A stretch of 64,000 nt of DNA, from NCBI GenBank assembly GCA_963823535.1, contig CAWGLZ010000006.1, forward strand, positions 434,001-498,000, given 5' to 3'. Source of the stretch: RPQJ01 sp963823535. Lineage in GTDB: Bacteria; Pseudomonadota; Gammaproteobacteria; Steroidobacterales; Steroidobacteraceae. The position numbers were made by a program, and so were the translations under genes. Shown here piece by piece: positions 50,101-59,403 of the stretch (the first letter of the stretch is position 1; every line of letters begins with the position of its first letter). The notes below the pieces were generated by a model. That model saw only the letters and a program-made list of their open reading frames with translations, ran no database searches and was not told the DNA's origin.

Positions 50101-53100
50101 TGGGTCGAACTGCGTCGTGCCACCCGACACGGCGCCGTCCGCCACCGCCTGCATCGCCACCGGGCTCACGGTGATCGTGCCCACCGTCGGCAACGAGCTC
50201 GTCACCGGCACGCTGACCGTGATCCCACCCCGCACTTCCTGCTGGGCCGCAAGCGTGCCATCCGGATTAAGTCGAGCCGCCACCAGCTGCAACGTCTGGT
50301 TGGCATCGCGCACATCCAAGGCCAGCTCACCCAGATTGACGTTCAGCATGAACCCGGACGGATCCCCGCTGACCGAAACAGTGGTGTCTGCATACCCGTC
50401 GGCCGACACGGTAATGACCGCAGGCAGTTTCGCCAGCGCCTGCGCCCAGAAGTTCCGCGCAGTGGCATCCGCAACACTCGCCTGCTGTGCCGTGACGGTC
50501 CCGCCGGCCGTTTCGCCGGTCGATACCAGCAGACGGGCACCGTCGTCGCTGGTGGCCGTTAACGCCACAGCCGCCGCGGGTACCTCCTCGAGCCTCGCGG
50601 TAAACGCGAGCTGCAGATCCTTGCCGACGCGTATGTTCAGGTTGGCATTGTCACAACCGTAAGCATTCGCGCAGACCTGGATTCGCGCAGCCGGGCCGAC
50701 GGTAACTGCCGCCTGGTCGACTTCCGTCCCTGCGACGCTCAGACGAACAATCGTCGCTCCCTCAGCCACGCCGACGAGCTGCGCCTGCCCCGAGGTCTGC
50801 CCCTGCGGAATGGTCAGCGTCGCGGGCGACACAGACGCAATCGATGGATCGTCCGAGCTAAGATCCGCTGTATAGCCACCCACCGGCGCCGGTGCCGACA
50901 ACAGGACGGCCAGGGACTGTGAGCGCGCGGCGCGCACCGATACCGTGTCCTGACCCAGGGACGCGGTGAGCGCCACCGTCACCGGTTTCGCATCGCTTGC
51001 GTAGGCCGCCGCCGCAACGGAGATCATCGCCGATCCCAGCGCAACACCGGTCACCTGTGGTGGCACGGTCGGAGTGGTAGCACCCGCCGGAATCGTCACT
51101 GATGGTGTAACAGTCGCCACACTCGGATCGCTGCTGTCGAGGGTTACCACGACGTCCGATGCCGCCGCCTCACTCAGGCTCAACTGCAGGTTCGCGGACT
51201 GCCCCAATCCCACCGTCGCAATCGGGCCGAGCAGCAGCAGTGCCGAGGTCACCGACACGCTGCCGCCGGTTATTGCATAGCCCGTGGCTGTTCCGTTGAT
51301 CGATGCCAATCCGGCCGACACGCCTGGGATCGTCAATGCCTTACTGGTTTCACCTTCGACGAACGTGAGTGAGGACGGCGCAACGGTCGCCACCGCCGGG
51401 TTGTCGCTGACGAGATCCACGGTTACGCCCCCGACCGGAGCCGGCCGAGCGAGAGTCAGCTGCGCGGGCGTGCTGCGGCCGATGCCGAGCAGCGTCTGTT
51501 CTACCGATATGGCAGCCGCGCGCGGGGTCACGCTGACAATCGCGGACCCCGTGAATGACCCGCTGAAACTCGCGTCGATCTGCGCCTGCCCCAGCGTGTT
51601 ACCGCTGTCGATTGACACAGACGCAGTCGTCGCACTCTCCGCAACCGTCACCGACGACGGTACGGCCACCGTACCCGGGTTGTCGGAGGTAATAGTAACG
51701 ACCCGACCACCCACGGGCGCCGGCGTCCCCAGGGTCACCGTCAGACTATCACTCGAGTACGTCTCTATCGACTTCGACGCCGGCGTCAGAGTCACGACCA
51801 GCGCCGGGTCCTGATCGTCGTTCTGCACCGTCGCCGTGCCGGCCCCCTTTACGAGCTTGCCATTGAGGACGCCGGACAACACCAGCGAGAACTGCTCGTC
51901 GGGCTCGAAGGTCGTGTCACCCTTCACTTTGACGACGACGGTCTTATCACCGGAAGTACCGGCCGCAAACGTTAGCTGACCGGACGTCGCCGTGAAATCC
52001 CCCGGCGACAGCGCCGACCCGCTCTGCGTCGCATAGTTCACCAGCACATCGCGTGTGTTGGCCCTGGGATCTAGACGAACCAGCGTCACCGTGAAGGCCG
52101 CGTCACTTTCTCCGCTGTTGCCTTCCACGACCGTGACGTCACTGACCGACAGTTCCGGCGCCGCAATCGCCGCAACGATGACGTCGTCTGGATCACTCGA
52201 CTGAGTGCCGTCGTCGACGACCAGGCGGAACACGTAGTCTCCCGCCTCATTCACCGTCACGGTCGGGTCCGCCGCCGTCGGATTAGAGAACGCCGCGTTC
52301 GCCGAAATCGACGGTTTGCTCTGCACGGTCCACGAATAGGTGAGCGGCGCGCTCTCCGGATCATACGAACCACTGCCGACCAGCTGCACCGCTTCGGTCT
52401 CAAGCGCTTCCTTGTCCGGTCCCGCCACCGCAATTGGCTTGTCGTTGACTGAGGTCACCGTCATGCTGACGGTCGCGGTTGCCGACTCCGTGCCATTCGT
52501 CACCGTGTATGTGAATGCGTCTGGACCGTTGTACTGGTCCTCCGGCGTATAGGTAACGTCCACCCCATCGGTCGTGACAGTCCCGTGCGCGCCCTGGGTC
52601 ACGGAGGTAACCGACAGATTGTTGCCCGTGTCGTTATCCAGCACTGCAATCGTGACCGCCTGGTTCTCCGGCGTCTGCGCCGTGTCGTCCACTGCCGCGA
52701 GCGGTGTCGGCGTCACAGTGACCGTCACTGTGCCAGTGGCCGTATCGGTCCCATCAGACACGGTGTACGTAAACGTATCGCCGCCGAAATAGGTCGCCAT
52801 TGGCGTGTAGATCACGGCGCCTGCCACGATTGCGACCGTACCGTGTGCACCGTCCGTCACGGCCGCAACCGACAGCGAGTCGCCGTCCACATCGGTATCA
52901 TTCGCCAATACAGGGACGGAGACCGCCACGCCCTGCGCAGTGATCGCCGAATCATCCACCGCCACCGGGGGATCGTTCACCGGTGTGATCGTCACCGATA
53001 CCGAGGCAACGTCCGTGGTCGTGCCGTCCGACGCCGTGTAGGTGAAGGTATCGCCACCATTGAAGTCTGCAGTCGGCGCGTAAAGAACGTTCACACCCGT

Positions 53101-56100
53101 GATGCTGACCGCGCCGTTCGCCCCCTGCGTCACCGCCGTGATGCTGAGCGGCCCGCCGCCGCCCGTGTCGTTTGCCAGCACCGCGATGGTGATCGGCTGA
53201 TCTTCGAGCGTGGTCGCCACATCGTCGACCGCATCGACCGACTGTACCGCCGTGTTAACCGTGTAGTTGTGGGTCACTGTTGCGCTGTTGCCCGCCGCAT
53301 CCGTCGCGGTGACCGCAAAGCTCTTGGCGCCTTCGGTCGCCGTATCAATCGCGGCACCCGTTGCCACCGGACCCACGCAGTTCGCAATGCCAGACAGCAC
53401 ATCGTCGCAGCCGTAATCGGCATTGACTACGGACGCCTGCTCGTAGCTCGCATCGTTCGCCGGCGTGAAGATCTGCACCACCGGCGCCGTCGCATCGCGC
53501 TTCACGGTCACCGACGGTGTTGTAGTGCCACCCGCACTGGTCGCACTGCAGGTGAAAGTCACTCCGTCTGTGTCTGCGGTGACCGACTGCGGTCCGCAGC
53601 CTGTCTGCGACGTGATCGGCGATTCGACATCCAGCACCGTCCAGGTGACCGTCACGTCGCTGGTGTACCAGCCATTCGTACCCGCCGTGCCGGTGACCTG
53701 TGGGGTCACTTCAGGCGGAGTGGCATCGACGTATCCGCCGACCGGGCCAATCTTTCGAATGCGCTGGCTACTCTGATCCGCGACGTATAGATTGCCGGCC
53801 GCGTCGAGCGTCACGCCGGTGGGACTACCGAGGCTGGCCGCGGTCGCCGCACCTCCGTCACCCGCGGACCCGGTCGTGCCGTTGCCGGCCACCGTTGTGA
53901 TCGTGCCGTCCGCATCCACCTTTCGGATGCGCCCGTTTGATTGGTCCGCAATGTAAAGGTTGCCGGCCGCGTCCACCGCCACGCCGATGGGGTAAAAGAG
54001 GCTGGCCGCGGTCGCGGCCCCATTGTCGCCGGAGAACCCAACCGCACCGTTGCCCGCCACGGTGCTGATCGTGCCGCCCGCATCGACTTTGCGGATGCGC
54101 TGGTTGGTGCGGTCCGCGATGTACAGGTTGCCGGCCGCGTCCACCGCCACGCCGGCGGGACCACTGAGGCTGGCTGCGGTCGCCGCACCATTGTCGCCGG
54201 AGAACCCCGCCGTGCCGTTGCCCGCCACCGTGGTGATCGTGCCGCCCGCATCGACCTTGCGGATGCGCTGGTTGGTGCGGTCCGCGATGTAAAGGTTGCC
54301 GGCCGCGTCCACCGCCACGCCGGCGGGACCACTGAGGCTGGCCGCGGTCGCCGCACCATTGTCGCCGGAGAACCCCGCCGTGCCGTTGCCCGCCACCGTG
54401 GTGATCGTGCCGCCCGCATCGACCTTGCGGATGCGCTGATATGATTGGAGCGCGATGTACAGATTGCCGGCCGCATCCACCGCCACGCCGGTGGGACTGC
54501 CGAGCCTGGCCACGGTCGCAGCACCGTTGTCGCCGGAGAACCCCCCCGTGCCGTTGCCGGCCACCGTGGTGATCGTGCCGCCCGCATCGACCTTGCGCAT
54601 GCGCAGGTTCAAGGTGTCCGCGATGTACAGGTTGCCGGCCGCGTCCACCGCCACGCCGTACGGATTAGCGAGGCTGGCCGCGGTCGCCGCACCGTTGTCG
54701 CCCGCGAACCCTCGTGTACCGTTTCCGGCCACGGTGCTGATCGTGCCGCCCGCATCGACCTTGCGGATGCGCTGGTTGTTGAGGTCCGCGATGTACAGGT
54801 TGCCGGCCGCGTCCACCGCCACGCTGTAGGGGCTGCTGAGACTGGCTGCAGTCGCCGGCCCGTTGTCGCCGGAGTACCCAGCCGTACCGTTGCCCGCCAC
54901 GGTGCTGATCGTGCCGCCCGCATCGACCTTGCGGATACGCTGGTTGCCTTGATCCGCGATGTAGAGATTCCCCGCCGCGTCCACCGCCACGCCGGCGGGA
55001 CTACGGAGGCTGGCCGCGGTCGCCGACCCATTGTCGCCGGAGAACCCCCCCGTGCCGTTGCCCGCCACCGTGGTGATCGTGCCGCCCGCATCCACCTTGC
55101 GGATGCGCTGGTTGTTGAGGTCCGCGATGTACAGGTTGCCGGCCGCGTCCACCGCCACGCCGGTGGGACTGCCGAGCCTGGCCGCGGTCGCCGCACCGTT
55201 GTCGCCCGCGAACCCTGGTGTACCGTTGCCGGCCACCGTGGTGATCGTGCCGCCCGCATCGACCTTGCGGATGCGCTGATTTGATTGGTCCGCGATGTAC
55301 AGGTTGCCGGCCGCGTCCAGCGCCACGCCGGTGGGAGCTGCGAGACTGGCTGCAGTCGCCGCCCCATTGTCGCCGGAGAACCCAACCGCGCCGTTGCCCG
55401 CCACCGTGGTGATCGTGCCGCCCGCATCGACTTTGCGGATGCGCTGATTTAATTGGTCCGCGATGTAAAGGTTGCCGGCCGCGTCCACCGCCACGCCGGC
55501 GGGACTACGGAGGCTGGCCGCGGTCGCCGACCCATTGTCGCCGGAGAACCCCGCCGTGCCGTTGCCCGCCACTATCCTCGCCGTCCCCGATACGTCAATC
55601 TTGACTACGACATTCAACTGCTGCGCCGCAATGTATCGATTGCCCCGAGAGTCAACGGCAACACTTGGGGGATCCCCGAGCCCAATCTCCAACGCGCGCG
55701 CCGAATCAATCGGCCCACCACCGGCCACCGTCGTGATAATCACCTCGCCCTGATTCACGACGTTGTACTTGCGCGTGAACGTCTGTGTGTTGCCCGCCTG
55801 GTCCGTGCCAGTGACTTCATAGGTCTTCTCACCGAGCGTCGCGGTATCGACCGCGGCACCATCCGCCGTCGTGCCTTCGCAGGTGTCGACTCCAGCTCCT
55901 ACATCCGTGCATTCGTAATCTGCCACGACGCTCTGGCCCAGGTAATACCCCGCACCTGGCGGAGGCGTCGGGAATCGGATCGCCGGTGGCGACGCGTCCT
56001 TCTCAATCGTGACCGACTGACTCGTCGTACCGCCCGTGCTCGTTGCCGAGCAGGTGATGGTCCGACCCGCCGTATCCTCGATCACGTACACCCGCTCGCA

Positions 56101-59073
56101 GCCGGTGCTCGAGTCGATCGCACTCTCCGGGTCCTCGACGGTCCAGGTGACCTCCACCCCGGACACGTACCAGCCATTGCCGCCCAGCGTGCCGACCACG
56201 TTCGGCGTGATCACCGGCGGCGTCGAATCCCCGGCATTGACGGTGTAATTGTTCGTCAGCGCTGCAACGTTTCCAGCCAGATCCATGGCCGTCACTTCGA
56301 ACTGCTTTGCGCCGGCAGTCGCCGTATCGATCGCCTGGCCTGAGGGCACCGGTCCGCCGCAGCTCACCGCACCGGACAGCGAATCGCTGCACAGATAGTC
56401 GGCAAGCACAATCGCCTGCGACTCGTAGGTCGCATCGGCCTGCGGTGTCGTGATAACGACAGTCGGCGCGGTCTTGTCTATTCGAATGTTTGGCGCGACC
56501 GCGTTGTTACTCGAGTCATTCCCCGCCGCGTCGGTGCAGAATCCCTGCACGCCGGAGTGCAACCTTTCAGTCGTAAGGACAGCTGGCTGCGTGCAACTCG
56601 CAATTCCCGATCCCGGCACGCTGTCCGTTCCTGAGAACGTCACCGTGACGTCGCTGTTGTTCCAGCCGGCTGCGTTAGGTGCCGGCAGTGGCGTCGCGAT
56701 CGAAGTCGGTCGCGTCGCATCGCGCTTGATCGTGACCGATTCTGTGCTGTTGCCGCCTTCACTGGTTGCCGTACAGGTGAAGGATTCGCCTGTCGTGTCG
56801 GTGGTGACACTCGAAGGACCGCAGCCGATCTGGCTGCTGATGGCAGACTCCGGATCCGTCACCGTCCATGTCACGCTCACGTTGCTGCGGTACCACCCGT
56901 TCGAGCCGGCTGTACCTACCACAACCGGTGAGATCATCGGTGGCGTCGTGTCGAGCGGAGTGCCTGGTACGACCGTCACGGCAACCGACGCGGAATCCGA
57001 CAGTGCACCATCCGACACCGTGTACCCGAACGAATCGTTCCCCGCGAACCCAGCATTGGGCGTGTAGGTGACCGTCGTGCCATTGGTCGTCACCGATCCG
57101 TTCGCGGGTTGCGTGGTCGCCGCGACCGTCAATGTATCGCCGTCCACGTCCGTGTCGTTCCCGAGCACGCTGACTACGACGGCAACGTCTTGATCCGTAG
57201 TCACCGTATCATCCACCGCCACCGGCGGATCGTTGACCGGCGTCACAGTCACCGTCACCGTCGCGGCGGTCGAGGTGGCCTCTGTATTCGAGGCCCGGTA
57301 TGTGAATACGTCGGGCCCAAAGTAGTTCGGTGCTGGCGCATACACGATCGCTGTGCCCTGGACCTGCGCCGAACCGTGCAGCGGTGAGGCCGCAATGGCG
57401 GCCGTCAGCGTCCCACCGAGCGGGTCGCTGTCATTGGCCAGCACGTCAATGCTGATGGAACTGTCCTCCGCCACGTTCGCCGTGTCGTCGAGAACCGTCG
57501 GCACGTTGTCTCGGGCATTGACCTGGACCGTGTCGGGGGCGCTCGCCACCCGACCGTCGTTGACGATCAATTGCGCGACGTAGAGCCCGGCAAGATCCGC
57601 GTCGAAGTGCACGGTCGGGTAGTCGCTCAGGTCAAGCGCGGCGGTCGACCCCGAGGGCTTTACTGTCAACGCCCAATCGAACGACAGCGGGTCGTTGTCA
57701 GCATCCTGAGAGCCGTTTCCGTCCAGGGTGACGTTGTCGCCCGGCCGCACATTCTGGTCCGGCCCTGCCGCCGCCACCGGCGGCGAGTTGAGCGTGGTCA
57801 CCATCACCGTGTCGCCGGCACCGTCGACCAGCCCATCGTTGACGATCAACTGCGCGACATAGTCGCCGTTGGCATCTGCCGTAAAACTGGTCGTGCTGCT
57901 GTTCGTTGCGTTGAGAGTGGCCGTGCTGGTGCCCGGCTTCGACAGCAGACTCCAAACATAGGTGAGCGGATTTCCATCCGCATCGCTCGACAAGCCTCCG
58001 TCCAGCCCGACCTGCGCGCCGATCGGCACAGTCTGATCGACGCCGGCATTCGCGACCGGCGCCGAATTCGACGTGGTCACTACGACAGTGTCCGGACTGC
58101 TGTTGGTCCGGCCGTCATTCACCACCAGGCTGACGACGAAGTCACCCACCTGGTCCGCCACAAGAGTCGGGGTCGGTCCGGTCGGATTGAGCAGCGTAGC
58201 CTGACTACCGGTTGGTCGGCTGACGAACGCCCAGCTGAAACTGAGGGAATCTCCATCCGCGTCGCTCGAGGCGGTACCGTTAAGTTGCACGGTCTGACCA
58301 TAACGGACGCTCTGATCCGGCCCCGCGTCCGCGACCGGCGCCGTATTGAGCGTCTCGGTATTGATGACCACCGTATCCGTCGCGCTGTCCACGAGGCCGT
58401 CGTTGACGACCAACTGCACCTCATAAACTCCCACCTGGTCTGCGTTGAACGTGGGATTGACGTTGCCAGCCTTCGCAAGCCTCGCCTTGCTTCCGGCCGG
58501 AAGCGTCAGGAAGGTCCATTTGTACGTCAGGGGATCCCCGTCGGCGTCCGTGGACGCGCTGCCGTTCAGGGTGACCGTCGTGCCCTGGAATACGCTCTGA
58601 TCGGAGCCGGCGTCGGCGATTGGAATCTCGTTCGAGCGGCTCTGGTAGCTCGTGCTCCAGCCGAGCGCCGCGGCGAGATCGATCGGCTTGTTCGGATCGC
58701 GCCGAATGGTGAAGGTGTCCGTGCTGCGTTTCCGTTCGCCAGTGGCCACGTCACCGAAGGTCAAGGCCCCCTCGATCACCTTTGCGCTGCCCTTGATGGA
58801 TGCGGAGGCGGCGACGCCCTGGGCCGATGTGCCCGTGTTCACGACCTCTGCGGTATAGCTGTAATCGACCTGGCCCTTAGTCGCCGGCGCCGACGAGACG
58901 AGCACGTAGCTGCCTGGATCAACCGTCAGGGCAGGGTTGGCCCCGGCTGCCGCCGATAGAAACCCAACCAGCAGCGACAATGGCAGACCACGAAGCCATG
59001 GCATTCTTCGGGGTACCCTTCCGCCTCGGCGGCCGGCGCACAACTTTCCTGCCGCACCCCGCTTCGCATTCAT
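47155..59073 (-). CDS. Giant multidomain surface repeat protein
   Basis: 3,972 residues from ATG 59073, with AAGGGGAG as ribosome site. The signal peptide lies near residues 27-45 (LRGLPLSLLVGFLSAAAGAN). In order, approximately: about four PKD-like domains (150-510; motif ADAGPDQSV and DADGDPLTYKW); two cadherin-like VLANDSD domains (525-705); Ig-like GWY..VTWTV modules; 12 NHL repeats (1,110-1,780); another GWY module; cadherin-like domains; one PKD; a Calx-beta domain near 2,305-2,430; several Ig-like segments; and five tandem units of about 240 residues (2,780-3,972). No C-terminal anchor is evident, so it is either secreted or held by its repeats. It is preceded by element B. It is probably an adhesin or matrix protein. 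Confidence 0.85.
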   Translation of the reverse strand: MNAKRGAAGKLCAGRRGGRVPRRMPWLRGLPLSLLVGFLSAAAGANPALTVDPGSYVLVSSAPATKGQVDYSYTAEVVNTGTSAQGVAASASIKGSAKVIEGALTFGDVATGERKRSTDTFTIRRDPNKPIDLAAALGWSTSYQSRSNEIPIADAGSDQSVFQGTTVTLNGSASTDADGDPLTYKWTFLTLPAGSKARLAKAGNVNPTFNADQVGVYEVQLVVNDGLVDSATDTVVINTETLNTAPVADAGPDQSVRYGQTVQLNGTASSDADGDSLSFSWAFVSRPTGSQATLLNPTGPTPTLVADQVGDFVVSLVVNDGRTNSSPDTVVVTTSNSAPVANAGVDQTVPIGAQVGLDGGLSSDADGNPLTYVWSLLSKPGTSTATLNATNSSTTSFTADANGDYVAQLIVNDGLVDGAGDTVMVTTLNSPPVAAAGPDQNVRPGDNVTLDGNGSQDADNDPLSFDWALTVKPSGSTAALDLSDYPTVHFDADLAGLYVAQLIVNDGRVASAPDTVQVNARDNVPTVLDDTANVAEDSSISIDVLANDSDPLGGTLTAAIAASPLHGSAQVQGTAIVYAPAPNYFGPDVFTYRASNTEATSTAATVTVTVTPVNDPPVAVDDTVTTDQDVAVVVSVLGNDTDVDGDTLTVAATTQPANGSVTTNGTTVTYTPNAGFAGNDSFGYTVSDGALSDSASVAVTVVPGTPLDTTPPMISPVVVGTAGSNGWYRSNVSVTWTVTDPESAISSQIGCGPSSVTTDTTGESFTCTATSEGGNSTESVTIKRDATRPTSIATPLPAPNAAGWNNSDVTVTFSGTDSVPGSGIASCTQPAVLTTERLHSGVQGFCTDAAGNDSSNNAVAPNIRIDKTAPTVVITTPQADATYESQAIVLADYLCSDSLSGAVSCGGPVPSGQAIDTATAGAKQFEVTAMDLAGNVAALTNNYTVNAGDSTPPVITPNVVGTLGGNGWYVSGVEVTWTVEDPESAIDSSTGCERVYVIEDTAGRTITCSATSTGGTTSQSVTIEKDASPPAIRFPTPPPGAGYYLGQSVVADYECTDVGAGVDTCEGTTADGAAVDTATLGEKTYEVTGTDQAGNTQTFTRKYNVVNQGEVIITTVAGGGPIDSARALEIGLGDPPSVAVDSRGNRYIAAQQLNVVVKIDVSGTARIVAGNGTAGFSGDNGSATAASLRSPAGVAVDAAGNLYIADQLNQRIRKVDAGGTITTVAGNGAVGFSGDNGAATAASLAAPTGVALDAAGNLYIADQSNQRIRKVDAGGTITTVAGNGTPGFAGDNGAATAARLGSPTGVAVDAAGNLYIADLNNQRIRKVDAGGTITTVAGNGTGGFSGDNGSATAASLRSPAGVAVDAAGNLYIADQGNQRIRKVDAGGTISTVAGNGTAGYSGDNGPATAASLSSPYSVAVDAAGNLYIADLNNQRIRKVDAGGTISTVAGNGTRGFAGDNGAATAASLANPYGVAVDAAGNLYIADTLNLRMRKVDAGGTITTVAGNGTGGFSGDNGAATVARLGSPTGVAVDAAGNLYIALQSYQRIRKVDAGGTITTVAGNGTAGFSGDNGAATAASLSGPAGVAVDAAGNLYIADRTNQRIRKVDAGGTITTVAGNGTAGFSGDNGAATAASLSGPAGVAVDAAGNLYIADRTNQRIRKVDAGGTISTVAGNGAVGFSGDNGAATAASLFYPIGVAVDAAGNLYIADQSNGRIRKVDADGTITTVAGNGTTGSAGDGGAATAASLGSPTGVTLDAAGNLYVADQSSQRIRKIGPVGGYVDATPPEVTPQVTGTAGTNGWYTSDVTVTWTVLDVESPITSQTGCGPQSVTADTDGVTFTCSATSAGGTTTPSVTVKRDATAPVVQIFTPANDASYEQASVVNADYGCDDVLSGIANCVGPVATGAAIDTATEGAKSFAVTATDAAGNSATVTHNYTVNTAVQSVDAVDDVATTLEDQPITIAVLANDTGGGGPLSITAVTQGANGAVSITGVNVLYAPTADFNGGDTFTYTASDGTTTDVASVSVTITPVNDPPVAVDDSAITAQGVAVSVPVLANDTDVDGDSLSVAAVTDGAHGTVAIVAGAVIYTPMATYFGGDTFTYTVSDGTDTATGTVTVTVTPTPLAAVDDTAQTPENQAVTIAVLDNDTGNNLSVTSVTQGAHGTVTTDGVDVTYTPEDQYNGPDAFTYTVTNGTESATATVSMTVTSVNDKPIAVAGPDKEALETEAVQLVGSGSYDPESAPLTYSWTVQSKPSISANAAFSNPTAADPTVTVNEAGDYVFRLVVDDGTQSSDPDDVIVAAIAAPELSVSDVTVVEGNSGESDAAFTVTLVRLDPRANTRDVLVNYATQSGSALSPGDFTATSGQLTFAAGTSGDKTVVVKVKGDTTFEPDEQFSLVLSGVLNGKLVKGAGTATVQNDDQDPALVVTLTPASKSIETYSSDSLTVTLGTPAPVGGRVVTITSDNPGTVAVPSSVTVAESATTASVSIDSGNTLGQAQIDASFSGSFTGSAIVSVTPRAAAISVEQTLLGIGRSTPAQLTLARPAPVGGVTVDLVSDNPAVATVAPSSLTFVEGETSKALTIPGVSAGLASINGTATGYAITGGSVSVTSALLLLGPIATVGLGQSANLQLSLSEAAASDVVVTLDSSDPSVATVTPSVTIPAGATTPTVPPQVTGVALGSAMISVAAAAYASDAKPVTVALTASLGQDTVSVRAARSQSLAVLLSAPAPVGGYTADLSSDDPSIASVSPATLTIPQGQTSGQAQLVGVAEGATIVRLSVAGTEVDQAAVTVGPAARIQVCANAYGCDNANLNIRVGKDLQLAFTARLEEVPAAAVALTATSDDGARLLVSTGETAGGTVTAQQASVADATARNFWAQALAKLPAVITVSADGYADTTVSVSGDPSGFMLNVNLGELALDVRDANQTLQLVAARLNPDGTLAAQQEVRGGITVSVPVTSSLPTVGTITVSPVAMQAVADGAVSGGTTQFDPLSGGMTSIEVGVPAGFDTPVDTPVNYYKTVTANVSAPKICLSIAGCNVDSPVPLRVGHDLQAWLRPYLESAPDAPVTITATSAAGATVLVSSSENGAGATVATVPNVADGGYRSFWVHGLVQGQSTQVTLSAPGYQSTVIDVTVDPSGFVFYQYRYPVLHQFATNSSAANTALSVYAMRLNADLTIAEQQEVRGGITVNVPVTSSTPTVGTITVSPVAMQAVADGGLSGGTTEFDPVSGGTTTLTVQAPSGFATADDTNQYYYHSSLTADVSAPKICLGNYGGCSSLGSLPTFGVGKDLQARWLPYLESAPDAPVTITATTADGATVLVSWSEAGAGANSASVSNVSDSSYRYLWVHGLVQGQSTQVTLSAPGYQSTVVDVTVDPSGFVFYQYTYPTPHQFATNSSAVNTALSVYAMRLNADLTVAEQQEVRGGITVNVPVTSSAPTVGTITVSPVAMQAVADGGLSGGTTEFDPVSGGTTTLAVSEPATFATPDVDNSNQYYYHTELTANVSAPKICLANYSGCNVSGVQLRVGHDLQARWLPYLESAPDAPVTITATTADGATVLVSWSEAGAGANSASVSNVSDSSYRYLWVHGLVQGQSTQVTLSAPGYQSTVVDVTVDPSGFVFYQYTYPTPHQFATNSSAVNTALSVYAMRLNADLTVAEQQEVRGGITVNVLVTSSAPTVGTITVSPVAMQAVADGGLSGGTTEFDPVSGGTTTLAVSEPATFATPDVDNSNQYYYHTELTANVSAPRVLINFVATPAPIRIGEDLQVRVYASLEETPAVPVTITATSSAGGTEVSWSETGTGVASAPLNNVADTGYKNLWIHGRTQGQTTQVTLSAPGYQSTVIDVTVDPSGFVTTSQDFLTTTTSSNATISIVAARLESGTGRYLETQEIRGGLTVQIPVTSSLPAVGTITTSPVFAQAVADGGVSNAAVTEFDPGATPGVAEIQIGVPTGFDTATSGGQYDRFVYGTVVAP
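47864..49208 (-). repeat. Near-identical 717-bp tandem repeat at the 3' end of the giant gene
   Basis: About 620 bp starting near 47864 recur 717 bp further on with only a few mismatches (for example GCCGCCCGAC against GCCCCCGGAC). A third unit follows at an offset of 723 bp with lower identity, and two more divergent units extend to about 50730. Each unit encodes a domain with a C-x5/6-C pair near its start (ICLANYSGC) and the block VDVTVDPSGFVFYQY. Confidence 0.9.
53728..55740 (-). repeat. Twelve NHL repeats of 168 bp in the giant gene
   Basis: Twelve consecutive 56-residue units with the pattern AGNGTAGFSGDNGAATAASL, then VAVDAAGNLYIAD, then QRIRKVDAGGT. The first unit (at the 55740 end) is divergent. 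Two neighbouring units in the second half are identical in protein sequence. NHL repeats form blades of six-bladed propellers, so twelve blades could make two propellers. Confidence 0.9.
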
Positions 59074-59358
59074 GTCACTGCTCCCCTTCCTCGCAACTTG
59101 CCACGCAGGAAGCAGCCATTCACGAACCGAAGGACGGCCCATATTTTGCTGCTCACCTGACGATCTCTCCCATCGACGGCCCTGTCTGTTCTTCTATGGT
59201 TCTTTCCAGTCCCGCGTCTCTGTGACGCGCCGTTCTTCTGCTCTTCCGCGTCGTCGCCCCGGAACCCCTATCCCTGCGACGAATTTCGCGCTTCCGACTG
59301 GGCGCAGGGGTCCGACCGCACTCACTCGGAACCTACGCCTCCACCACCGAGTCCGAAC

Positions 59359-59389
59359 CACCCAACCGGGTGTGTCGTATTTCCTTACA
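59359..59389 (-). promoter_or_regulatory. Conserved 31-bp element, copy B
   Basis: On the minus strand it matches TGTAA-N3-A-N4-GAC-N-CACCCG-N3-GGGTG. It points to the giant surface gene, 285 bp ahead of its start, and begins 15 bp after the stop of the LuxR gene. The palindromic half here is CACCCGGTTGGGTG. The 285-bp leader after it holds no other recognisable feature. Confidence 0.6.
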
Positions 59390-59403
59390 GGTAGTGCGCC
59401 AAC

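Noticed and set aside
52340..58959. Plus-strand open frames opposite the giant gene
   Set aside because: They repeat with the same period as the NHL and 240-residue units and are reverse-strand echoes of repeat coding sequence.
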